Part shown: in pieces, positions 10,242-21,700 of the stretch
How positions within the stretch are numbered: position 1 is the first letter of the stretch
Layout: the number at the start of each line of letters is the position of its first letter
From: Darksidea phi
Taxonomy: Eukaryota; Ascomycota; Dothideomycetes; Pleosporales; Lentitheciaceae
Length of the DNA stretch: 64,000 nt
Direction: 5' to 3'
NCBI GenBank assembly: GCA_030770425.1
Contig: JASJFT010000063.1
Location: forward strand, 124,001-188,000
Notes under the pieces: model-generated
Seen by the model: the letters and a program-made list of their open reading frames with translations, nothing else
Told to the model about the DNA's origin: nothing
Databases searched by the model: none
Translations under genes and position numbers: made by a program

Positions 10242-10827
10242 GATGACGCCGAGGATGAGATGTAGCGGGCCGGCGACTTTGGTTGGCAACGGACAGATGT
10301 GTGCGCCTGGGAAGGATAGAGTTGAAGGAGGTAGATTTGAGTCTTGAGAAGCGCTGGTAATGAGCTCTAGTTTCTTCGTTTCTATCGCTTTCACTGTCAC
10401 TTTCGCCTTTGGGAGAAGCGTTCTCGGTCTCTTCTCTAGCGGCATCTTCTTCCTCGTCCTCGATCTCCTGCGCCAGTGCTGTGATCGTGGGGTTGACTTC
10501 CAGCACGAAAGACTGCTCCCTCTCTCTCTCATAGCTTTCCTTCCGGTTACATATCGAGCTTTGCCTGTAAGCATGCTCCAACTCCTCCACTGTTACATCT
10601 TCCTTCGGCGTCGCCATAGGCATCTTGTTTAAGTACTCTTTCGTCACTTCTTCGGCGTCTTCGTCGGTTTCGGTGTCGGAACCCCATAGCTCCTCTGGGA
10701 TGTGCGAGGGAATGAAGCGGTTGGATGAGATCTTGCGGCGTTTGGAGTCATGCACTGTACTGCGAAGGGAGGGCGTTGAAGAGAAATATGGGGGGGGGGG
10801 GGGGGTGTTGGCGTGGGTGGGACCCAT
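10135..10827 (-). CDS. Hypothetical disordered protein, model uncertain
   Basis: Minus-strand ORF from ATG 10827 (MGPTHANTPPPPPY). The segment SKRRKISSNRFIPSHIPEEL, followed by an acidic WGSDTETDEDAEEV stretch and charged repeats, looks like a genuine low-complexity nuclear-type protein. The 5' end abuts homopolymer-rich, gapped sequence (the Pro run comes from a run of about 16 G on the plus strand), so the true N-terminus may be lost. The last 36 codons overlap the coding end of the secreted protein at 9816-10241 on the other strand and look non-coding, so an unrecognised intron or an earlier stop is likely. No domain recognised. Confidence 0.4.
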   Translation of the reverse strand: MGPTHANTPPPPPYFSSTPSLRSTVHDSKRRKISSNRFIPSHIPEELWGSDTETDEDAEEVTKEYLNKMPMATPKEDVTVEELEHAYRQSSICNRKESYEREREQSFVLEVNPTITALAQEIEDEEEDAAREETENASPKGESDSESDRNEETRAHYQRFSRLKSTSFNSILPRRTHLSVANQSRRPATSHPRRHLTSTEPTHTRLSHTSGTCSLRPGPLSLYPDRLLDQ

Positions 10828-10865
10828 GGGGAGGTGTATTTGGGGTTATACCACACCGGAATTGA

Positions 10866-11879
<1,014 letters not shown>

Positions 11880-12907
11880 ATGCACGTCCAATCGATCCCC
11901 ATGTGTATGAGCACCTTGATGAGCATAGTACGATACCCGTTGACTTTAGATAGGGGAGGGCACGGGCAACAACTATGCCTACCTCGTTACGGACGACAAG
12001 TCGAAAGAGGCTGTCATCATCGATCCTGCGAACCCGCCCGAGTATGTTCGACGGTTCCTAGATAATCTTCTTCGACTCGACTCACACATTTCTAGGGTTA
12101 TTCCTGTCCTCAAGGAGAAAACAGAAAATGGCTCCATCAAGTTGTCGAAGATCATCAACACCCACCAGTAAGTGAGCTCGCTCGCACAGGGCGCAGTTTC
12201 CTCAGCTGACAATCATGCAGCCACCATGACCATGCTGGAGGCAATGTTGAGATTGTGAGCATTGCATTCTATCTTGCAAGCCCATCTAACGGACATAGTT
12301 AAAACATTTCAAACTCCCTATCATTGGTGGCAAGGACTGTTCCGAAGTCACGATCACCCCAGATCACAAGTCGCAATTCAATATTGGGGAGATCAAGGTG
12401 ACAGCACTCCATACTCCCTGCCATACCCAAGATAGTATCTGCTTCTTCTTTGAGGATGGCTCCGACCGCGCGGTCTTTACTGGCGACACGCTCTTTATCG
12501 GCGGCTGCGGTCGCTTCTTCGAGGGCGATGCGACCCAGATGCACAAAGCTCTAAACGAGACGCTAGCTGCACTTCCTAACGAGACTAAAGTCTACCCTGG
12601 CCACGAGTACACGAAGGGCAACGTTCGCTTTGCTAAGAAAGTGCTCAACAATGATGCTATCAAGAAGCTGGATGAGTACTCGCAAGCGAACAAGGAGACG
12701 CAGGGAAAATTCACGATCGGCGATGAAAAGGTGAGTAATGCACAGTTGTTTAAAGACCACGTGAGAGTGCGCGACAACCATGCTGACGATTTGTAGCAAC
12801 ATAATGTCTTCATGCGTGTGGACGATACCAACATCCAGCAATTGGTCGGCGAGACAAAGCCGGTTGAAGTGATGAGGGCGCTGCGCGAGATGAAAGACCG
12901 CTCTTGA
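11880..12907 (+). CDS. Hydroxyacylglutathione hydrolase (glyoxalase II), 253 aa
   Basis: Six exons: 11880-11904, 11954-12041, 12096-12167, 12221-12254, 12299-12730 and 12797-12907 (762 bp). The enzyme hydrolyses S-D-lactoylglutathione to D-lactate and glutathione, the second step of methylglyoxal detoxification. The metallo-beta-lactamase metal ligands are all present: THHHHDH at residues 60-66 (THxHxDH), the HTPCHT loop at 111-116, GDTLF with D136, and GHE at 174-176. The C-terminal segment with DDTNIQQ...MRALREMKD is the glutathione-binding part typical of the family, and the length matches the usual 250-260. No mitochondrial presequence is seen, so a cytosolic form is likely. The 25-bp first exon (MHVQSIPM) is supported by restoration of the family's WxGxGNNYAYLV sequence after splicing. 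Confidence 0.95.
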
Positions 12908-13800
12908 GATGGTTGTAAACCGCTGAGCCTTGAGACACGAGTTTATCACCCTTAGCACCATAACTCAGCCCGAGTTCGGTAGCGGACTAAGCTGTATAAT
13001 ACTGTATCAATCGTGCCCAATCGAGAGCTTGAAGTGACTATCGAGTGTCTTCATTTCACAAGCACGGTAGCTGTTAGTATCTCAAAGCTTAGAACCCACG
13101 AAAATTAGTTTTGTCCATGACTAGACTTTACAAGGTCTGGTACCGGCCTTACTAGAGAACAAGCACACTATCTTCTTTATTTTTCTCGATTTTGTATCTG
13201 ACTTGAAGTCATATAGTGTATACTAGAAGTGGGTATCGGGTTAGAAAGGCACTGGGAGCGCTTCCATACCGCTCTTGCGACTTGAAAAGAAACCCAGAAA
13301 GGTGCGAAGTGGGCACTATCTAGCCTATGGACATCTTTTTATCTCTTAAACAATATTGTTTTATCATATGTATGCCAACCCTTGAAAGTGATGGTATGCC
13401 ATTGGTTCCACAAAATGATGTACATATACTGCTTACGATGCTTGGAAACAATTATGCGAGATCCAAAGAAGAAGGACTGGTCGGAAGGCTGAGAGGTGAC
13501 CCACATTGTTGCTCATTGCCTCACTGTACTCTACTGGACTCTCTAAACACATCTAAACAGTGCATATTGTTTTTCAGTCCTCGAGTTGCTTCACCCTGTC
13601 TCTTCTGGCTTGCGCTGTGACGTAAAGACGCGTGTGAATGGCCTGCTACCATCGCTTCTGTTTATTTATTTGGATTTGCACGGTGGGTGTCTCTTTTTTA
13701 AGGTCCGCACAAAAGACAATAGGAGTTCTTACAAAGTGGAGGTGCTATACCACACCTTATACATGATAATTAGAATACCCGTATAGGTACCTGAAACACA
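12908..13800. other. Intergenic, AT-rich, with one dispersed repeat copy
   Basis: No gene recognised. It contains the repeat at 13660-13764 listed separately. Confidence 0.5.
13660..13764 (-). repeat. Dispersed repeat, copy 1 (inverted relative to 52640-52725)
   Basis: Read on the minus strand, this segment matches the plus strand at 52640-52725. Shared blocks are GTATAAGGTGTGG, TATAGCAC, GTGCGGACCTTA, AGAGAC and TGCAAATCCAAA, in the same order. Copy 1 has about 18 extra bases between the second and third blocks. This is a degenerate transposable-element relic. Confidence 0.7.
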
Positions 13801-13809
13801 AATCTCTCG

Positions 13810-14420
13810 AGCAACGGCTCTGGTACTTGCACTCTGTCCAAATACTAGGCCTTTTGTTTTCGTCCATATAGGATTCGACGGCGAAAAACCAAAATCGGTT
13901 GAAGCTCTGGTGGTAAGCATGATTTACCGGCAGCATCCGTGCCACCATCCCTGTGCCGGATTGTGACATGAGTACTTGCAAACGATTTTCTGAAAGGAAC
14001 TGCGGCCCGTGTATCTCGCCTTTTCTCCAGATGGCACCTTGCTGGCGCTTTTGGGACCCCTAGACCCACCACTCTCGTTTGGCAACTTGCACCAAAGCGA
14101 CTTACCCATAAGTGTGATGATTTGAATGTTATTTCGGACATGTATCGCGCGTTGGCTTTCTCATCGGATAACCGTCGGTTAGCAACATTGAGCACGGCGA
14201 ACCGGTTGCATATACGGAACCTCACGGGGGACACGTGCTTTCGCGTGAGAATACAAGTGAAAATAACTCCCCACTCTTCTAATCGCGCGGAGGGTATTTT
14301 TTCCCTGACTGATGGAAATCTCGTCACGGGGTTTCCAATTCGGAGCAAGAAGAATCTGGCCCGATTTGAAAGAATGATACACAATTGGGCTAAGCATTAT
14401 TGGAGCAACAAGGTATAAAC
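13810..14420 (+). pseudogene. Broken WD40-repeat fragment (NLR/STAND-type remnant)
   Basis: In one plus frame near 14005-14050 the sequence reads VYLAFSPDGTLLALLG, a canonical WD40 strand. In a shifted frame further on it reads TTLVWQLA. From 14122 a third piece reads YRALAFSSDNRRLATLS, then ANRLHIRNLTGD. The order and spacing (about 40-45 residues) fit a WD40 propeller, but frameshifts and stops separate the blades and no start or upstream NACHT domain is present. It is probably a decayed piece of a large fungal NLR-like or WD40 gene. Confidence 0.6.
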
Positions 14421-15498
14421 ATGCTCCTTCAGCCTGACAGGCCCGCCTTAAAAGTCAAATCAACCGGCCGCAGAGTGCCCTAATTTATGAGTAGGATACC
14501 AAAAGAGCAATATGGGGCTAATACTATGTACTTGACTAATCTCGACCTGACGCGGTTTTTGTATATAGAGTATTAGTATTTTAACCGGTCATTTCACACG
14601 GCTATAGCTGGCGTCAGATGCAGCGACTTAAAGATTACTGTATGCTATTTTCCAATAATCCTCTTTACTTCGTCTTGAAGAAGACTTAACAAGTGTTTTT
14701 AGACGAACTGGCCCTACTGTCCCCTACGCACTCACAACATAAAATATAAAGTCCAATTCGCCAACCAATTTCTTAAGCGTACTACATACCACATTAGCCA
14801 TCATTACACCCTCACCGATACAGAGCACTTACCTTATCATAAGCAGCGTAGGCAGATCCAAATCCAGCTTCTTCCAAGCCCTGAAGGCATCTTTCCTTTC
14901 TTTCCAGCATTTTTCTTTTCATTGCGCTTTCTACTCGTATCTACATGCCCATTCATATCATTTTGCTCGTCTCCCGCGTCCTTCGTACACGCCTCTTCTC
15001 TTCTATCTATTCTTTACGGAGCCGTTCGTAGTTGGGAGGAGCATTGAGCGTATGGCTCACACCTTACTCACCAAGTCGAAGAACCGTAAACAGGGAGAGA
15101 CACGAAAATTGGTGAGAGAAATGCGAAGGATGTAAAGTAAATAATATCCGAACAGCGCACTATTGCAGCGATCTGTGACTAAGCTAAAATGGTCCGGGGC
15201 TACGTGGATCTACCTGTGACCATACCACACTCAAACTCCGCTAGCGATGTAACTGGACAATCTTTCCACCACTGTCGGCTGGCCGCATAAAGAAAAGGCG
15301 ACTTGGCGCTTGCCGCCGTCGTGCATCTAACAAAGTGACTCTGACCGCAAGTCGCTCAAGTAAGCTTCGCGTACGAGCAACAAGGACCTATATCGCATGT
15401 GTGACGCGCATCAGCTGAGATTCAGCCATCAATACAAGTCATCTAGGATACATCTTTGATATTCTTTTCGCCCTATAGAGCCTGATAGCTACGACTCG
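14421..15498. other. Intergenic, 3' flank of Utp8
   Basis: No coding region recognised in this stretch of about 1.1 kb. Pyrimidine-rich blocks occur at 14880-15010. Confidence 0.5.
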
Positions 15499-18400
15499 CT
15501 ATATCACAATCTTCTCAAAGCTATACTTCGGTACACGTTTACTGATGAGCATTCCCATCTCACGCGCGCTCCTTTCTTTCTTCTTTCCACCTTTACCAGC
15601 CTTCGTCTTCTCGACACCCAGGTCTGGCTTTGAACCCATTGGTAGCATAGGCAGATCATCCGGCTTCAGGTCTAGAGCGAAAGGCTTGCCTTGTTTTTCG
15701 AGAGTTTTGCTGCTTGGTTTCTGCGACTTCGGAATCTTAGACGCGTATCGGAGAAGCTCGGTTACGAGGCCTCGAATGTATCTTGCTTCCCAGAAGCCGG
15801 TTATGGCGATGGAGGTCGCCTTCGATAATTCGAGGATCAGCTCTTCAGTGGGGTTGTCTTGAGTTGAGCCGCCAACTGCGGTGATCCAGGTAGCTGGGCC
15901 AATGGCATCAATCGTGCAGCTGAGCAAAGAGGCTATAATGGCAACTGCACTGTCGTCTGCTTCTTCGGAGGGTTCGATGGGCGACGCGTCAGAGTCCGCG
16001 GAGTCCTGTTGCGAAGCCCAACCGCCATTATGAAATTCATGGTGCAAGAGTCGCACCAACGACTCTAAATCGTGCCGTAGAAGCATGGAGCGAAGGGTGG
16101 AGCTAATGACAGGAGATGGAAACGTGTGAAGTCTGACGAGAGCAGGGCGTAGAGCGTTACTGCGAATTGATATGCCGTTATCGAGAATTGCAAGGGCGCG
16201 ATCGATTTCGTGAGATGCAGCTTCTAGCTCAGAGGCGACATCGACATCCATCGTATCTGCAGAGGACTCGACTCCATTGGTGAGTAGCATGTTTGAAGCT
16301 TCAGCTTTCGGTTGATCATCAAGTCCCTGCATAAGCAGCTTGATTGCTTGCACCACCTCTCCAATAGGCAGGAAATGGCTTTGGTTGAGTATTGCCGAAA
16401 GGATGTGCAATTCCGGGTCGAAGTCCACAATGGCTTTTGTAATATCTCCATCCCTGATAGACAAAGTCGCATCTAGCTCGTTCGATGAGTGATCTAAAAT
16501 TGCGCGACAAATTGAGTCCTTAGTGAGATACCCCGAGTAAAGTAGCCACTGGAAAACATTCGGCGGAAAGAAATCGACCTTGAGACACCCTCGAGAACCT
16601 TCAGACGGGGGCGAGTCAAGCCAGCGGAAAATTCGGCTTAGCGCATAGAGGGCGTAGTCTCGATGCTGCGGGGTTTGAGCGTTAGGAGCGTGCTTTTCCA
16701 AACGCCATTTGCGTGGAAAATCCTCCAAAGTATCATCCGCGTTTGTGTGGCCATTGACCATAAGGGCATCATGGCCACCGTTTGTGAGATTCGGCCGTAT
16801 ACTGTCTTCATCCTGGCCAGCATCGCCCTCAAGCTTGATACCGAGATCCGATGCAAACAGCTCCTCGTACCTAGCGATCTTTCCTTTTGAGGCATACCTA
16901 TCGAGCTTCGCCATCTTCTCCTGCCACTTTTGCCGGTCGTGGGTCTCCTTTTCTACGGAAAATGCGTTGCAACTGACGCCTTTGCCGAGCGAGTCGATAA
17001 GGCGTGTGCCCTCTGTCTTCGTTCGCTTCCGTGTTATAGAACCTCCAAGCTGGAAACCTACAATCTCATCTTTCCAAATGCCGACTGCCTGTCCAAGATC
17101 GGCATAGTACGATATCAATGCTGGCGCGATGGATAAATCCACCACTAATTCAGACTCCGTATGTTTTCTCTTTCTAGTTTCTCCTATTGCTCGGTTTGAG
17201 CTCGACTCTAAAGATAGACTCGCTTGGATGGAATTGTACTTTGAGTCTAGGATTCGACAATGTTGCGGTGATGCTGTGAACAAAACGTCTTGTGAGACGC
17301 GGAGAAACGAATTGGTTCCGGATCCAGGTATCGACAGCTCGGAAGCGAGTTTCGGGACAGTACCGGCAAAATCATAGGATAAAAGTCCGTCATCAGTGAG
17401 AGCGTGGAGGGCGCCAGTATTTGCATGAAGTGAGTAGATGGGGCTTTTCGGGTCGTGTGACGTTAGGGATGACGACGAGGGTATATCCCAAGTCAAAAGG
17501 TATTTTAGTGGGGGTAGGTGATTTGTTGGGAGATCGGAGGATCGTGGGTGCACCTGAAATAGTCCCAGCGTCCTACGGTTGCCCGCCCGTCGCGAAACAG
17601 TGCAGAGCACCTGTGTGAAATTTAACATATCCGATGTGCCGTCCAGGGAAGGATTTAGAAGAGCGGCGATGTCTTGACGATTTCTCAAAAATCCATGAGT
17701 TACTGCTCTAGCAGTACAGAGCGAAATGTGCTCCACTTGGAAATCCTCCTTCTGAGATGGGGCAAGAGATTTGAGATTTGCAACCCAGCGCACCACTTCG
17801 AGATCTGCAGAGAGACATATGACTTCTCCGCTGTCGAACACAGCGAGCACATCATGCGAAACCTCCTTTTGGCCCCCACCAACTGATATCGGAATCGCAT
17901 CTATCGCTATTGCTGCGTGGGAAGAGGTTGAGGGCGTGTACGTAGTCTTGACAGTATCTGTAGTGCTGTCTGTGTGAGTCTCCTCGGCAAAGCAGACCAA
18001 TTGAGATTTGGCGCCGTGCGTGCTTTCTGTAACGAACGCATACGTATAGCGGCGGGTTTGTCGTTTGGATGAGCCTTTGCGATACACCGAATATGGCGCG
18101 GAGGTGAATGATGTTTGCGGTGGTAGAGCGTAGGATGCCGTGAGATGTGGATTTTGCAGCTTATAAATTTAGCAAAAGCTCGAATCCTTATACGGACCGA
18201 CCTACGCTGTAAATCGAGATGCCCTCTCCATCCAGGCCAACAGCAATTTCGGTGCGCTTTCTCTTCTTCATGCCACTGATACTGCACACGCTGGCGGCGT
18301 GCGTACGTCCATTGTTCTGGCTTATCGGATGCGGCAATGATGCCAGCATAAATGGAGCCCCAATCTCCTTGTCGAACGGCATGTTTTGCCAGACCGAGTC

Positions 18401-18553
18401 TCTCGAATTCGTCTCAGGTCTGCGTGCGCCGTTGGCAGAGAAAACTCGGACTAGTTGGAGCTGCCGCAAAAAAAGTTCGCGCGTCAAATGGCAGAACCGA
18501 GGCGGTGAACCAATACTAAACTCTTGGCATTCTCGCTGGCTTATGTAACTCAT
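15499..18553 (-). CDS. UTP8: U3 snoRNP-associated protein Utp8, 1,002 aa
   Basis: Two exons, 18206-18553 and 15499-18159, with a 46-bp intron (donor GTAGGT, acceptor ATAAG). Splicing gives IYS followed by LQNPHLTASYALPPQTSFTS, continuous with the family. The start ATG at 18553 (MSYISQRECQEF) is the first in frame; the frame further upstream has only TTG. The N-terminal half matches the fungal Utp8 beta-propeller: FMLASLPHPI, HAASVCSISGMKKRKRTEIA, VGLDGEGISIYS. The C-terminal half is helical and ends in a basic GKGGKKKERSAREMG tail before the stop. Utp8 is part of the t-UTP/UtpA subcomplex of the small-subunit processome in the nucleolus, acting in pre-18S rRNA transcription and processing. 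Identification rests on the N-terminal signature rather than on a catalytic motif. The 5' end is 181 bp from that of Elg1. Confidence 0.78.
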
Positions 18554-18734
18554 CGCGTCGCGTCTGACGTCGCGTCCGGTAAAGTGAATTCGCAAGCAGC
18601 CTTCACTTTAGCCAACATCATTTCACATCGAGTCCGAACCGGCTGGCGTTTGCAATTGCCATTCCTGCAGATTTTACTTTCATATTAAACATCTCTCTCT
18701 TCCCAGTATGCTCTGTTAGCTTTCATTCTTGTAA
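18554..18734. promoter_or_regulatory. Bidirectional promoter between UTP8 and ELG1
   Basis: Only 181 bp separate the divergent ATGs at 18553 (minus) and 18735 (plus), so both genes must share promoter sequence. Short CT-rich blocks (CATCTCTCTCTTCCC near 18690) precede the plus-strand start. No TATA box is evident. Confidence 0.6.
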
Positions 18735-21700
18735 ATGGCTCTCGCTGCAGTGCAGACGACAATGAATCTTGAGGAGAAGCCGAGCGTACATCCATTCTTC
18801 TCCAAACCTCACAGTACACTCTATCATACGTTGAATTTGTGCTCGCGCTCATTCTTTTCAGAAAATCCTGCTGCCGATCCAAAACTCTCTGCGGTCGAGA
18901 CGGTTATCGAAAATCCGCACGACGACCCTGACTACGAGCAACTCGAGGCTGGCACCCTAAAAGAAAGGAAGAAGCGGGGACGAAAGCCAAGCTTGGTTAA
19001 GGACAAGAGTAGGAATGGCTCGGGAAAGGGCAACCAGCCTTCGTTGGATAAATTCACACGCCGCTCGAACGTTGACAGCGCCAATGAAAACCCCCCCACA
19101 ACTGCGCAGGATGTATCAGCAGAGCCATCTCTAGAAGAAGACCCAAATTTGAATCGGAGAAAGAGAAGAAAGACCGCATCTCCGAGGGGGGGGCCGAATG
19201 GAGCGGCCTGGGTAGACAGCGCGCAGCCAGCTCGGGCGTTGAACTGGCACCAACAGCTTGAGGTCGAAGCAGGGAAAGGAAATCCATCACACTCAGAGGC
19301 TGTTTCCGTCGACCCATGGCCCGTAGATTTGGCTATGCATTATCCCGGAACCGTAACCACGGATTCGAAGCAGCCTATGACCCCTCCCAACGATGCGGCC
19401 GATAAACCCGAGATCGACACCGAATCCGAGATCAATACTAGCGCGCCCGAAACACGTATCACGACGCCGAAGAAGACGCTCAAAATCAATAAAAATGGAA
19501 AACTCTCGCCCGGCTCCACGAAAGTCGCCACGAGAGTCGCCACGAAAGTAGAACCCGAATCAACAACTCCAAAGAAGAGAACGAGACGGAAGGCGAAACC
19601 GAAGGTGTTACCGACAGTCACCATCATCAAATATGGTGCCGATGCTGAGAGTCGGCGGTCAATTGGCGAGAGGATTGACGGTATCCTTAAACGGACCAAG
19701 ACGGCTGTTCGCCCAGTTACGCCGAAAAAGGCGCCGCCGAAACCTACAAGGCCCCCTAAAGCGACACATCCATTCTTTCTTGGAAAGACTGCTATGAAAA
19801 AAGATGAACCGATAGCAGATAAGACCACCTCTGAAGGTCGATTACCATCCCCGCGAGCACAAAAGAAGAGTGCGGTGACCCCTGGGAAATTGAGGGCTGA
19901 GAGTCGCAAAGAACGTTCAATTACCCCTATGCCAGCATTTGGACCAGTGTTTGGAAGCACTCGTGTGTCAAAGCAAGCAGGCTTGGGGGAATCAGCATGG
20001 CCCACGCGGGAGACGGCACACGTTCGCAACCTGGGAACCAATATCTTGCCACCCCTGCAAGCAACAACGCAAACATTGCTCAAAGATCGGAAGATGAAGA
20101 GCAATGTGCTTACAGTACCAAAAGACGAGGATATCATGGCAAGGTTAGCCTGCCAGTTAGCGCCGTTCATTCATAGGAGAGATGATGGACCTACCGCCGA
20201 CTTCGAGCCCCCAAAGGACGTACGCTTACCTACACGTCTACTTACTACCGGAGTAAGTATCCAGGAACAAGTGCGTAGTCAAGTCCACGCAACGCTACCC
20301 ACCTCTACCGTTTCCACTGGTGACTTAACAACTACTCATCCCGCGATCCGTACCCTCTTCCTGGACATTGAGCACTCGCTTACATCATTTGATCTTGCCA
20401 AATGTGAAAGTCAATCCTGGGTTCAGAAATACGCCCCAAAATGCGCATCGCATGTACTCCAGGCCGGTAAAGAGGCTGCTACACTCCACGACTGGTTGAC
20501 TAGTCTCACCGTTTTAGCCGTTGGAGGCAAATCCGATGGCTCAAAGATTGCCAACGAAATGAAAAAGCCACCCAAAAAGAAGAGAAAGAAGGCCGTGGAT
20601 GACTTCATCGTTGAGAGCGACGAAGAGGAAGAAGAAGAGATGGTCGAGCTTGAGAATGGCCTTGAGTACAAAAATAGCAGCATAGGTCCAACGGGCCTAA
20701 GCTCTCTACGAAGACTACGGTGGACACGAAACAAGAATGTTGTGCTAATCAGTGGACCCCATGGTTGCGGCAAGAGCGCAATGGTTTATGCTGTGGCCAA
20801 GGACCTTGGCTTTGAAGTGTTCGAAATCAACTCAGGCAGCCGTCGCTCTGGGAAAGATATCCAAGACAAGGTGGGCGACATGTCTGAGAACCATCTAGTT
20901 AACCACAAGCGAAACGAGACATTGAACAAGCAAGGCATAGTCACGCCCGACGACACTGATGGCGAGCGCCACATCACGGCCCTGCAGAAAGACCTGGAGA
21001 GTGGACGGCAAGGTACCATGACGTCCTTCTTTAAGGGTAACGGCACAGTAAGAGCGAAGCCAAAAATGAAGACTGAGTCATTAGAACTTCATAAAGCGCC
21101 CACTTCAGCTCAAGCGACTCTGCCGATCTCGCAGCCTCAACGCAAGTCTCAGAAGCAGTCCTTGATTTTGTTTGAAGAGGCAGATATTCTCTTTGAAGAA
21201 GATCAGCAGTTCTGGGCATATGTTACTAAACTTGCAGCTCAATCGAAACGACCTATCGTGGTGACATGCAACGACGAAACTCAAGTCCCAACTCACGAGC
21301 TTCCACTAGCTGCCATCCTTCGGCTTTTGCCACCCCCCATCAATCTTGCAACAGACTATCTGCTTATTTTAGCAGGCCGTGAAGGGCATGTCTTAGATCG
21401 GGATGCCGTCTCCGCTCTGTACAAATCAAAGAATCACGACCTCCGTGCCAGCATCACCGAACTAAATCTGTGGTGTCAAATGTCGGTGGGTGATAGGAAG
21501 GGCGGTCTGGAGTGGATGTATCAGAGGTGGCCGCCGGGCAAAGATGTTGACGAGCAAGGGCGGATTCTTCGCGTTGCCAGTCAAGGAACATATCAGCCGG
21601 GCATGGGGTACCTATCGCACAACATGTTCACGTCCTCCAATAACATTGCTTTCGACAAGCAAGAGGAGCTCTTGAAGGAGACATGGGTAGACTGGGGTAT

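Noticed and set aside
19340..20170. 276-codon minus-strand ORF
   Set aside because: Antisense of the low-complexity basic N-terminal region of Elg1; a frame shadow.
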